Made by a program: the position numbers and the translations under genes. From positions 161,692,875 to 161,756,874 of the forward strand of contig CP136062.1 in the NCBI GenBank assembly GCA_032622095.1: a stretch of DNA of 64,000 bases, read 5' to 3'. Source of the DNA: Siphonodentalium dalli. Its lineage: Eukaryota > Mollusca > Scaphopoda > Gadilida > Siphonodentaliidae. This document shows, piece by piece, positions 11,115 to 21,214 of the stretch. Position 1 is the first letter of the stretch, and every line of letters begins with the position of its first letter. Under the pieces are notes generated by a model, which did no database searches, was not told where the DNA came from, and saw nothing but the letters and a program-made list of their open reading frames with translations.

Positions 11115-11845
11115 CTAGCCGATGAGCCCGACGTTGTCCGGGCTATTCAAAAACCAAATTTCCAAGTCGATAGCTCCACCCGTTTCCGATATCTGGTCTG
11201 CGCATGCGCGAAGCTGGCGTCGCACGGGCTCGGCGACCAGATAAAATTCGTATCCGGGGCAAGATACATTCACATAGCAAATTTCAAGTCGATAGCTCCA
11301 CCCGTTTCCGAGATCTCGTCTGCGCATGCGCGAAGCTGGTGCCGCACGGGCTCGGCGACCCGATAAAATTCGTACCCGGTGCAAGATACATTCACATAGC
11401 AAATTTCAAGTCGATAGCTCCACCCGTTTCCGAGGTCTCGTCTGCGCATGCGCGAAGCTGGCGTCGCACGGACTCGGCGACCCGATAAAATTCGTACTCG
11501 GGGCAAGATACATTCACATACCAAATTTCAAGTCGATAGCTCCACCCGTTTCCGAGGTCTCGTCTGCGCATGCGCGAAGCTGGCGTCGCACGGGCTCGGT
11601 GATCCGATGAAATTCGTACTCGGGGCAAGATACATTCACATACCAAATTTCAAGTCGATAGCTCCACCCGTTTCCGAGATCTCGTCTGCGCATGCGCTGC
11701 ACGGGCGTCGCACGGGCTCGCCAATACGACAACGACCACGGCCTGGTCAAACTACACACACGTACCAAGTTTCGTCCCGATCGGTCGAGAATCGTAGATT
11801 TTTATTACAGACAAACAGACAGAGGTCTTCAAAATATATATGAGA
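11115..11845 (-). mobile_element. Non-autonomous Helitron with internal ~122 bp tandem repeats
   Basis: Read on the minus strand, the element starts 5'-TCTCATATATATTTTGAAG and ends with a short hairpin (AGCCCGgAC / GTCGGGCT), then 'CATCGGCTAG'. It sits between A and T. A 5'-TC, a 3' CTAG preceded by a hairpin about 10 nt upstream, and A/T insertion without target duplication are the classic Helitron signature. Inside are about five ~122 bp tandem units with 'tttcaagtcgatagctccac' and 'tctgcgcatgcgcgaagctg'. No Rep/helicase is encoded. Internal tandem repeats and insertion in a TA microsatellite are as in the bivalve 'pearl' and HINE-type elements. Arginine- and alanine-rich frames here are repeat artefacts. 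Confidence 0.85.
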
Positions 11846-11876
11846 TATATATATATGTATATATATAGCTATATAT

Positions 11877-11910
<34 letters not shown>

Positions 11911-12565
11911 GTGTATATATATGCATGTGTATGTGTATATATATATATATATACATGTATATGTATGTATGCGTATAGTCCTTATATGTATATGTATACA
12001 TGCATGCGTATGTGTGTATACATATGTATGTGTATATAAATACCATACAACTTTTGCAATTATTCAAACCTTGGAGATATCTCGCTTGCACTTAAGATAA
12101 CCCTTTTAATTAACATATTGTATAACCGTTTTAAACACAATTTAAAGTCCCGCTTCAGCTCGACGTGAATTATTTCATATTCCTTATTTCCTTATAATGT
12201 CCCACATAATATGCTTTGGTGTAGTTAATTCCATGTACATGCCCATATACACGTGCATATATAGGTGCATGACATTTACATAATGTATTCATATATATGC
12301 GTGGATGTGTGTGTGAGGGTGGGTGTGTGAGGGTGTGTGTGAGAGGGGGTGTGTGTGTGAGGATGTGCACGTGCGTGTGAGAGGATGGAGAGGGTGCATT
12401 CGTGTGTGTTTGTGTATGTGAGTGTGTGTGAGGGTGTGGGGGTGCGTGTGAGGGTGTGTGTGTGTGTGTGTGAGAGGGTGTGTGTGTGAGGGTGTGTGTG
12501 TGCGTGAAAGTGTATATATATGTATAAGTGGATGTATGTGTATATGCATGATGTGCATATGCAAG
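11846..12565. repeat. Microsatellite-rich LINE 3' UTR: (TA)n, (TG)n and TGTGAGGG repeats
   Basis: TA/TGTA-rich tracts run at 11846-12040. A purine-rich array of 'tgtgtgagggtg' variants covers 12296-12520. Non-repetitive DNA lies between them. The block lies between the LINE ORF2 and a likely LINE 3' end, so it is probably expanded 3' UTR. Histidine/threonine-rich frames on the minus strand come from the repeat. Confidence 0.7.
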
Positions 12566-12779
12566 TGCGAGATCTAGCGTGTACTCGTGTATAATACATA
12601 CATGCTTATATGTAATAAACTATGTTCGTATCTGTCTCTTTTGGCAGTCAAATTATATAACCATGTATATTGTATAGCCAAATTTTGATGTATTTTTGTT
12701 CTCAACTTATTTGTAATGATTTTTTTTTTCTTTGTTTTGTTTATATATATGCTCTTCATTGTATGGAGGAATAAAGATA
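12566..12779 (+). repeat. Likely LINE 3' terminus
   Basis: The segment ends 'gtatggaggaataaagatat'. A closely similar ending, 'tatggaggaaataaaggg', occurs at 45970-45995 after another TG-rich tract. Both look like 3' ends of the same kind of non-LTR element. Pairing this end with the ORF2 at 8-10.7 kb is inferred from order and strand. Confidence 0.5.
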
Positions 12780-13458
12780 TCTATAACAGGTTCGTCGTGC
12801 CACACCCACATATCATATCTAAATCAACTGGGCACGCGAACACCCACATGAGAACCAGCTGTCCAGGTTTGTTGTAATGATCGTATAAGAACAAGGTGCT
12901 GGTTGTGATAGACCTGGTTTTAGTGTAAACATATTTTTATTTCCAAATCCAAACAAATAACATAATATATACAGATGACACATATATGCAAAATAGAAGA
13001 GTTAATGTATGGAAACGAGGATCAGACAACAAGCCCGAGGGCTTATATGAAGTCTTCTCCTCTTTGGCGACATGCCCCGTCCCCAAAAACTGAGGGGGGT
13101 GGGATAGATCAGACGAAACGGGTTGGAAATAATGGTTTTAGGAGAAATGGAGATATATAACTGAATTTGCATGAGTTAGGGATGGACAAAAATGGTGAAG
13201 ATAGTGTTAGGGGTAGCGGGAGGCAGAGAGGGAGAGGGGTGAGAAACTAGAAGACAAGAGGGGAACAGATGAGACCTGGTTTTGGTATTTAATTAATTTT
13301 GAGTCTGGGGAATTAACGTTTATTTAAGCGTTCCACGCAACAATAAGAACTCCGCGGAAGTTGTGACTTAAACGGGCACTGTGCGCCATTTTCAATAAAT
13401 TCCCGGTGATAACAACGATCTAATATCGATACTATATAGAAAACTAAGCAATTTGAGT
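12780..13458. other. Intergenic stretch, nothing recognised
   Basis: A purine-rich patch lies around 13190-13270. No gene or repeat is recognised. Confidence 0.45.
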
Positions 13459-13934
13459 CGAAGATTTATTCTGTAAACGTTCAGGTTAATAGGTTATCTT
13501 GAAATCAAAGTTAATAATTTGATATAAATTTAATTTATGGCTGGAGTCATAAATTTAATTACGAATTTCTGTGTACAAGACGTAATCAAAATAATTCACG
13601 GATAATGGATTGGACAAAGCGCGGCACACATGATCGTGTAAAAACTTATGTTGGTACGGGGCGTAAACTCAAGCCACTCACTGACTAGTGACTATACAAT
13701 GACTTAAATAAGTATATGGGACTAGTATGTATATAATATAACATTTATTTGATACATTTGCTTGAAAATTGTCCAAAAATTACTCGACAACGACAATTGG
13801 TATTTTCGCATTCCGGCTAATCTGCCATCCGTAACATTAACAGACTTTCAAATAATTGAAATCTGGTTACCTTATTCTACAACTCAGAGACTAGAGAAAC
13901 CAACAACAACATTTGGGTACAGTATCCCTTTAAC
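13459..13934. repeat. Dispersed duplication, copy 2
   Basis: Direct copy of 1-491 (see that entry), lacking an 11 bp segment near 13837. It overlaps the start of an open frame at 13762-14046. Confidence 0.8.
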
Positions 13935-14046
13935 GGCGGAGCTGCGGAACATATACATAGTCAAGCAACACAACATTACAATGATCTCATATACAGAAGG
14001 TGCAGATCAAATTGACATACAGTACAAATTAAACGATTCAAATTAG
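13762..14046 (+). CDS. Unassigned 94-codon open frame, possible exon
   Basis: The frame starts upstream of 'WYFRIPANLPSVTLTDFQ' and ends with a TAG after 'QIDIQYKLNDSN'. Its composition looks protein-like, but its first half lies in the duplication shared with 1-491. There the same DNA is frameshifted by 11 bp and has a stop. I recognise no family. It may be a chance frame, or an exon kept in this copy only. Confidence 0.2.
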   Translation: MKIVQKLLDNDNWYFRIPANLPSVTLTDFQIIEIWLPYSTTQRLEKPTTTFGYSIPLTAELRNIYIVKQHNITMISYTEGADQIDIQYKLNDSN

Positions 14047-14474
14047 ACTTTTTTATAGTTTATAGAAGAGTGCTTGACGACTTGACACGTAGAAACATTT
14101 AAACTTGATTATTGATATGTGATTTATATAACGGCTGTGTCATGTTATCATATTAAAAATTACAATTACATAACATTCGATTTAACTTGTTGGCATTAAC
14201 AGCTAGGTTGATAAATAAGTACATGTAAGTATGTAAGTATGTAAGTATGCCGCTTGGCACCAGGTTCGAATAATGGTCATTAACTAACACATGGGTCAGA
14301 ATTGACCTGCTACACAAAGAAAAGGTTGGAATAACGAAGAAGCATAATCTGACAATGGAATGAACAAAATGTGACATAGATTTAGAGGATCTGTAATGAG
14401 TCGCTATACTATATGAAATTTATAACCGAGTGGAGTCAATTTGATCCGAGCTTTAGTCAGACTCGAGTCGAATT

Positions 14475-14830
14475 TAGTGGACGAGATTAATAAATTTCGA
14501 ATAGAATTGCGACGAATTTTTAATCCATTTTATCACGTAATCACATTTTAGCAAGGAAAAACGATCGCGAATCGGCTGGGCTAAAACATGTAATATTGAT
14601 TTCCTTATCACAACCAGAGGAAGTAAAGACACCTTCAAGACAAAATAGAACTCCATTTTAAACGTGTCTTTTCGTGTTGACAAACATGTTCAACCACCTA
14701 TCTCATCCATGTTTATCTCACCGTCAACACAAATAACCCAACATAAATTGAATATCATAATTTTATTCTAATTCTAACATAATAATAATTTCCCGACATC
14801 GACATCGATAACCTTATACTAAGGTCTTAC
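14475..14830 (-). repeat. Dispersed repeat, inverted copy of 2155-2470
   Basis: The minus strand is homologous to 2155-2470. A minus-strand frame ('MEFYFVLKVSLLPLVVI') covers part of it but is not conserved in the other copy, so coding is not supported. Confidence 0.7.
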
Positions 14831-15266
14831 TATTCTCCGAGATGTATAACCAAATGAATTTGATAAACAATATGTACTAATAAAACTCAATGTTGTTTGT
14901 CCGAGCTATATATGTGTACATATGAGTAATTTGACCCGGGGAATCTTATTGGATAGGTCCCGTTGACCTCGGATGCCTTAAAGGGCACTACTTGGCACTA
15001 CTAAACAAGTTTCTGCACATAAGCGGACATGACGCTCTTTATATATCCATACCATATCAGGAATAGAAGCGAGCAGACCGCTCATGATCCAGTTCAGCTA
15101 TACTGATACTAAGTTGCTGCACCAAAACGATCAGAACGCTATTTATCCATACTATGCCTCAAATTCATTCACACGTACGTGATTGAAGCAACAATCATGA
15201 CTGTGGTTAGCACAGAAGAGGATTCTTCACCCCGTGAATTTCAATCATCACAACATATAATCCTAC

Positions 15267-15375
15267 CCTTCCAGTTCAAGCGCCTCAGCTTTGCAATGAC
15301 TACCAATGAGTCTCGGGCAGTCCCGCAAGATCGCTGGACTCAATTTAAAATCGCCGTGCTCTTCCATGTCCAGCT
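15267..15375 (-). CDS. Internal exon B of an unidentified minus-strand gene
   Basis: The 109 bp exon is bounded by 'cccccaacgtag' upstream and the donor 'gg|gtagga' downstream. It reads 'DMEEHGDFKLSPAILRDC' and then 'PRLIGSHCKAEALELEG'. It begins with two bases that complete the one base left over by exon A, giving a Glu codon at the junction, and it ends with two spare bases. The Cys spacing loosely recalls Cys-rich repeats such as those of GLG1, but the match is too weak to name. The continuing exon would lie at lower coordinates and was not found. Confidence 0.5.
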
Positions 15376-15631
15376 CTACGTTGGGGGCTCAAGGTTTTTA
15401 AATCATCGCAAAACCTGTTCACCGATGTTGAAGGGAAGACCAAATTGAGTAAATATATGTCAAAACACTTCAAGTTGTTTCTAATATTCTTTACCCGAGC
15501 AACGCTGGATACCCCAGATAATGTTATTAAATAAAACAGTCCATAAATTACCACTCTGACATTTCATGTATATCCAAAATTTATATAAAACCGAGAATCA
15601 TTTACGTTCTAACTCTGACAACGTGACTTAC

Positions 15632-15790
15632 CTCTGCTGAAGATGTCACTGGTGTTGTCGTGATTCCACGTCCAGACGTCAAACCGCAACTGCGCCGTCA
15701 TTGAGCTCATTTCGATATGAGGAGTATATTTCCCAACAAAGTTTTCCAACGTGATGTCCGATTCATATTGTGCTTCGGTCACAGCAACGG
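15632..15790 (-). CDS. Internal exon A of an unidentified minus-strand gene
   Basis: The 159 bp exon has a good acceptor ('caattgtattgcag|CC') and a consensus donor ('AGAG|GTAAGT'). It is open in one frame: two bases, 52 codons, one base. It reads 'VAVTEAQYESDITLENFVG', then 'KYTPHIEMSSMTAQLRFDVW' and 'TWNHDNTSDIFSR'. The 256 bp intron to exon B starts GT and ends AG, and the phases agree. Codon content, splice sites and phase together argue for a real gene. I do not recognise the protein; it does not look like a transposon product. Confidence 0.6.
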
Positions 15791-16934
15791 CTGCAATACA
15801 ATTGGGGAAAATGATGGTTTCTCACAAGAAAGCGTAGTTAGATCCTGACGTTTTACGTCAATATATTCGCTTCGAAAACGAGAGAACAATATGCGTTAGT
15901 AATCTGAAGATAAAATTTGAAACGCAAACGTTATTGAGTAGTTTTCACGACTTATCTTTAAAGGAAAATATCGATACTTTTGCACAAGTTTATAATATAG
16001 TTAAAAAAGGTCAAGTAATTTAATTATAAGCAAGTTGTTGACAAAGCATTGATAAATAACCTCATGAGATAGTTTGATTGTTTTTGTAGAAAATGACTTC
16101 ACTTTTGTTGTGGGGTTACGTTTCAATGAAGACGACTGGTTTTCGGTTCTGGTCTTTTATTAACCAACAGCACAGTGTCGTACGTCTGGCAACTCGGCTA
16201 GGCCCTCGGACTTTAACGATGGATTATCTCTTCTCAGTGTGATTTATATAGCTTCATGGGTAAGAGATAAGGAATATGTCAGGAAGCGCGTCTATCAATA
16301 AATATTTATTTTATTTGGATGATTTTTTTTTAAATAAAATAACTGTTCCGTTCAATAATGGTCCCTGATATTCACGACCGTCTTTTATATTTGCGTTATT
16401 TGGTTATTTTAATTATTGAAAATAAGCATATTCTACACTCAAGGTCTTATCTATTTGATTCGCACTTAATATTACAATAGATACAGTCAATTGGAGACAT
16501 TTTTCGGCTGACATTCGATCGGATTACAACGTTAGAGGCCTCTATCTAATAGTTTTAAATATAGTAACAGATATATTCCCATAAATTGATACTATATTTG
16601 TCACATCTTAATAAAATCATATCGAAATAAAATATATACAAATTGATAACATTGTTTCCTCGCAGGGATTGTCAACTCATACGTATTATTTCGTACCCAG
16701 GAAACTATCTAAAATGTGTTATATATAAAGCGATAATCCATCTTTAAGCTAAATGGATCTGTTTTTTGATCTTCTGAGTGTTTTCATAGCTATGTTGTTA
16801 TTATGATTGACTTTTTATTCCAGCCATTGTTACATGGTACAAGGATAAATAACATAACATACAAATTGTCGAACATATATACATATATATATATATATAC
16901 AGATTTCGACCCGGGAATAAATTAAACGACATAT
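15791..16934. other. Intron or intergenic DNA
   Basis: AT-rich DNA immediately upstream of exon A. No further exon could be recognised. It includes a short (TA)n tract near 16880. Confidence 0.4.
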
Positions 16935-17160
16935 AGAGAATCGATATGACATGTACTAAGTAAAATGAGTCCATCGTCTGCGAAATCGCTCGAATGACAT
17001 GTTTGCATAATGCATATGGTGCTTGGTGGTATTAACCATACCTCCAACCGTGCCAATATACAAAGAATCAATATGACGTAATCAGTAAAATGAGTGCATC
17101 ACCAAACTGTGAAATCGCTCGAATGATATTGTTTGTTTTATGGGGGCTGAGTGGTATATA
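16935..17160. repeat. Diverged tandem duplication, ~127 bp units
   Basis: Two units share 'agaatc.atatgac', 'agtaaaatgag', 'gaaatcgctcgaatga' and 'ggtggtat', starting near 16935 and 17061. Confidence 0.65.
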
Positions 17161-18422
17161 GCGGTATCATGCTGTTCCTTATTTTGGAGTACTATAGTAA
17201 CGTTTGTCATGGCAGGTTTCCTGGCCCTTCAGTTTCACTAGATATAAACGCCGATGTCACATGGCACCGATCACATTCGCAGGCATCTTTTCAAATCGAT
17301 CACAAATTTAGCCAGCTATACACAGGTGATCACATTTGTAGCTAGATTTTCAAATTCATCGTGTTTACTAATGACTACTTATGTGGCTAAGATTGTGTAA
17401 AATGGATATTTATGTGCATAACTTCCGTTGCGTGGCTAGCCACGTAACAGCTTTCAGATGGACGTTCAAAAATGATCTATTTGGCCTAATCAGCTTATTT
17501 AATTTTGTAGTCACTCAAAATTTGGAAACAAAAAGTCCATAAATTTAGACATCCATGACCTGTCAATAGGAGATGTCGGACAGTTATGTGGCTAGTCACC
17601 CAATCACGGACCTGTCAGTTTCTCCTATTTCACTGTCCCAGTTGCTGTGTGCAAGTTTTTGAGTTTTAATCAGCTTCTTCTGCTATAATCCAACATGTTA
17701 TGAATCCATAATCTGCAGTTTTAACACTATCTACTACTTGATAGCCACATACAATTTTATGGCTAATTGAGAAGCCACATAAAAACTAAAGCCACGTTAC
17801 CATTTCTAGCCACATATCTACCCATTTGTTCGTCCGTCCGTTTTATGACGCAATATATGACGTCATCGTGTGATAATGCGACTATAATGACGACGTCATG
17901 CTCCAAGACTGGATCCTTCTATTAAGTTATTATAATAGTACTCGAACAGTTTCATGACATTGGTCGAATATTATTAACTAACCTTTAATTTATTTTTTCC
18001 CTTATATAGGCATGTGTATAAAATATATCTACTCAAGAATGTGATTAGCCAAGCGAGTATATATAGTCTAGTTCATTAGACCCAGATTGAACCTGATAAG
18101 CTGGCTACGAATGATAAGCTGGCTACGAATGTGGTCGTCATTGATAAGCTGGCTATGAATGTGATCGACGCCTTGTGACAATGACCCCATCATCGATGTA
18201 AACGTTTACTACAATGAACAGTACAGTACTACAGTACTAGTGCCTCTATAGATAGTATAACTTCACAGGCGAGAGTTATATTTTAGCCTGAAAAACTACG
18301 CCGGGTGATCACATGCACCACCGTGTTAGGTACAACTGTCCGATTTAACTCTATGTATATGTATATCTATTTATATCGTCTGCAAACATGTTTTCTTTCA
18401 AACATTGGTAAAATAAATACAT
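17161..18422. other. Intergenic stretch with short local repeats
   Basis: Scattered copies of 'gtggctagccac'-like words occur at 17430-17820. A triple 'gataagctggctacgaatg' lies at about 18098-18166. A weak exon-like frame at 17205-17323 ends at a possible donor 'cacag|gtgatc', but no family is recognised. Confidence 0.4.
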
Positions 18423-18748
18423 CTATGTGTTTATCTCCATGCAATTTATTGGATTGTTTGTTCTAATCTGATACAATGGTGTGTCAGGGAATTGGCAATA
18501 TGTTACAATATCTCTATAAAAATAATCACTCTCTATGACTGCACGCTTCGACAAATCACATGAATCTCCACTCTGCAGCGTAGGTACGCGCGTACAGATC
18601 ATGTTCCACCAGTTCAAAACCACAGGTCCCCAGAACAAAAATTTACCCCACCCCCAATAATACTTAATCATAGGATTAAGTATTATTGGGGGTGGGGTCA
18701 ATTTTTGTTCTGGGGACCTGTGTTCAAAACCGGGGAACTTTTCGTGTC
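18423..18748 (-). pseudogene. Likely terminal exon, split by a hAT-like MITE
   Basis: Read on the minus strand after an acceptor ('ttataatacag|GACACG'), the frame runs through 'DTKSSPVL', is interrupted by the MITE at 18621-18722, and resumes 'NWWNMICTRVPTLQSGDSCD', ending at TAG (18423) after 'NPINCMEINT'. Leaving out the MITE and one 8-bp target copy gives 72 codons in one frame. The MITE itself introduces a stop shortly after its edge. The protein is not recognised. Either the exon is now broken, or the coding call is wrong and this is non-coding DNA. Confidence 0.4.
18621..18722. mobile_element. hAT-like palindromic MITE, 102 bp, 8-bp target duplication
   Basis: The inverted arms begin 'cacaggtccccagaacaaaa' and extend almost to the centre. 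The flanks are TTCAAAAC on both sides (18613-18620 and 18723-18730), a perfect 8-bp target duplication as made by hAT-type transposases. A 52 bp relative with the same ends lies at 37871-37922. No protein is encoded. Confidence 0.88.
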
Positions 18749-19322
18749 CTGTATTATAATCTTGAGGTTAACAATTTATATCTCCGTGTGGGCCCGGGGT
18801 AGAATAGGCCTTCCGCCCACTGCGAGGGGAAAGAACCCCATAATGTAGCGCCCTGTTTGCCGCGGGGGGGCACCCCGCGAAGTGTTGTGTACTAGGAATC
18901 ACTGAACTAAATGATTTCCCATAGGCGACAGTGTTAATGTTTCGGCCAAATTCGCTGAACTGAAGCCTGCAGGCCATACCAGTGATGTTTACCCAGCTAG
19001 ATTGACACCAGTTGATCGCGAAAATGCAAGAAAAATCATAGGTCATGTGTTTACTTTTTAAGTGTACGACAGGGCTATCCCACAGCCAAATTTGATCTGG
19101 AAAAACCCAGAACTACAGCAGCTAGTTAAATAAATTTCCCGCTTACAAAAATCCATTCCCCCATTCATTCACCAGTTTAAATTATTTAGATATTATGTAC
19201 AAATCAAATAAACACATTTAGCTCCCTGATTCCACTAGACTAGTCCCGTCGTACTAGACTGGGGCGGCCGCACCACGTGATGCATCGATCTGCGGTACGG
19301 CTTAGATTTTCCACTTTGGTCC
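18749..19322. other. Unassigned DNA with one exon-like minus-strand frame
   Basis: On the minus strand, 18890-19046 reads 'MTYDFSCIFAINWCQSSWVN' and on to 'GRNINTVAYGKSFSSVIPS'. It then runs into GC-rich DNA ('cgcggggtgccccccc'). It could be an exon upstream of the terminal exon at 18423-18748, but the splice ends are not clear. The GC-rich block 18790-18890 looks like a separate insertion. Confidence 0.3.
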
Positions 19323-19430
19323 TACAGTAATGCCCAAAATAATTGACCACTTAACCACAGCAGAATTATGGGTCATTTTTCAGGATTTAGTCGGAAATAT
19401 GGCTTGTTGCCATTCATCGGAAATCTCTCG
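19323..19430. mobile_element. Mariner-like MITE relic (CAGTAATGCCC family), right end missing
   Basis: The segment begins 'tacagtaatgccc' and matches the intact copy at 58917-59045 through 'gaaatatggcttgttgccat'. It then loses homology before the right terminus. Confidence 0.7.
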
Positions 19431-19907
19431 CCGAGTACATCTCATCACGACGGGTGGTTGGGTTGACCCGGCTCAATCAATTGCATGTTGAATCATGTAT
19501 TGTTCGCGTCTGTCTCACTGTGGGGAAGTACCGGGAGGCTGATATATGCAGTCGCTAAACGGGTCACTGCTTCAGGTCTTTGAACCGACCAGAATTCGAA
19601 GGGTAGTCCGTGGCGATTGCTGGACTAGTTGTCGATTTTTTGCTTAATATATGAAAACTCAAAAAGCCCGACCTGATCGTAAGAATGATGACTCACTTTG
19701 TTCCAATGAAGCTGTGGTATTCCCTCAGTACTTGGTTTTTAGCTTCGACTCGACTATGAAAAGACCCTCTGAATTTGTCATTGATCAGACACTTCAGAAA
19801 GTATTGTCGGACATTTGAAATATATTAAACCGATCAGATCCGGGCCAGTGACTGGCTATCTACTGATTGAATGTTCAAAGAATGTTCAATCTGATGCGTT
19901 GTTACAG

Positions 19908-20288
19908 TTTTACCCTGTGCCAATGCATTCTCTTATATATGCGAGTCGACCATAGGTCGCCTCGCATATATAAGAGAATGCATTGGCCTAACAATTTTTT
20001 ACAATTTTAATAATTTTTTCTTGTATTCTTTAACAATTTTATAATTTCACCCATACAGAGCCCCAGACAAACATGAGCAGACGACACTCTTCTATATGCT
20101 TCTATATATGTGTGAGGCTCCCTGCAGGGTAATGGATGTTTTTTATTTTATGTCCTAAAAATTGTAAGAAACATTTATTTAAAAAAAATGATAAAAAATT
20201 GTTAGGCCAATGAATTCTCTTATATATGCGAGGCGACCTATGGTCGACTCGCATATATAAGAGAATGCAATGGCACAGGGTAAAAAAA
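19908..20288. mobile_element. Hairpin element without outer termini, inside LINE gag
   Basis: This copy has the two inverted palindromes and full central spacer of the GTGACCC family. It is bounded only by 'ttttaccctgtgcc' and 'ggcacagggtaaaa'; both ~40 bp outer termini are absent. Gag coding sequence abuts both edges. So either the inner module moved alone or both ends were lost symmetrically. No clear target duplication is visible; a TA or a T/A-run target would fit. Confidence 0.85.
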
Positions 20289-20738
20289 ACTCAAACACCA
20301 TGCAGTCGCGGTTGCTCATCGCAAAACATTGAATAGTAACAGAGCATTTTTGATAACCCTCCATATCTCCGACTCTTCTGGGTCGGAGATATTGGCTGAG
20401 TTGGCACCACGGGGCGTTACTGATGTTCGTATATTTTCTAAGACAGTTGGCGGACTAAAAGTTCTATTGCATAGTTATCCTTTGACTGTCAATCGGTGCG
20501 AACACCCACCGGCAATGAAGGTTGGATATATGAAGACAGATGTATCTAAATATGTTCCAACTTCATTACGATGTTTTAAATGTCAGGGGTATGGTCGTGG
20601 CCAGGAACATTGTAAGAGTAAAGAAACCGTATGTGCACGTTGTTCTGTTTCTGGTCGTGATCATTGACTAAACCAAAAAAAAGTGCTCAAACTGTCATGG
20701 TTCACATGCTGCAATAGATCATTCATGTCCCATATGAG

Positions 20739-21052
20739 TTAACCCTTTACCCAACAGAACGGCCCTGTGCCAATGCATTCTCTTATATATGCGAGTCGAC
20801 CATAGGTCGCCTCGCATATATAAGAGAATGCATTGGCTTAACACATTAAAAATTATAAAATTGTTATGGTCGACTCGCATATATAAGAGAATGCATTGGC
20901 ACAGGGCTAACTGTAACTATCACAATGTGGTCAAGGAGCCGGTTTCAATGATATCCATATTTGTATGGTTATATTGAGACAGACCGAAGATATTTTAGGC
21001 TGTTGAAGCTTTACTTGGCCGGTTTTGGCCGGTTTGTTGGGTAAAGGGTTAA
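20739..21052. mobile_element. piggyBac-like MITE (TTAA) carrying the hairpin module
   Basis: The ends are 'ttaaccctttacccaaca' and 'tgttgggtaaagggttaa', a near-perfect pair flanked by TTAA. Close to the left end lies the 'ccctgtgcc...ggcacaggg' module, here with its second palindrome partly deleted. The remaining ~140 bp is shared with 2801-2945 in inverted orientation ('ccggtttcaatgatatccat'). Gag coding sequence continues in frame across the element if one TTAA is counted, which fits clean insertion at TTAA. Confidence 0.88.
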
Positions 21053-21214
21053 TGAATTCAAAATTCAACGATGTAAGGCTGAGAAACAGCTATCATATTT
21101 CTATGCAAAGAGGATAATTGGTGCTCGACCATCGAGTCAAACAGTGACATACTCGGCTATCGTTTCTACAAAAAAGTGTGCTGGTGCTAGCACTCTGACA
21201 GGCAGCCAGACAAT

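Larger units (their letters stand above)
19651..21210 (+). pseudogene. LINE ORF1 (gag-like, CCHC) with nested insertions
   Basis: An ATG at 19651 opens a frame with 'QYLVFSFDSTMKRPSEFVI'. It shifts once near 19815, then reads 'HLKYIKPIRSG' and 'GYLLIECSKNVQSDALLQF', where the bare hairpin element (19908-20288) interrupts it. It resumes 'HRKTLNSNRAFLITL' and continues to the zinc knuckle 'RCFKCQGYGRGQEHC...CARC' (about 20570-20645). After a frameshift comes 'KCSNCHGSH', then the TTAA element (20739-21052), and then 'EFKIQRCKAEKQLSYFYAKR'. The order (HrtLN motif, basic region, CCHC knuckles) is that of ORF1 of jockey/I-like LINEs, which binds the element RNA. It is clearly dead. Its relation to the LINE at 8 kb is not shown. 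Confidence 0.85.

Noticed and set aside
11058-11843. Series of Arg/Ala-rich frames of 84-131 codons on both strands
   Set aside because: They are translations of the 122 bp Helitron repeat units; the same peptides appear on either strand at 35.7 kb and 42.6 kb.
12276-12599. His/Thr-rich frame of 107 codons
   Set aside because: Translation of a TG/GAGGG minisatellite.
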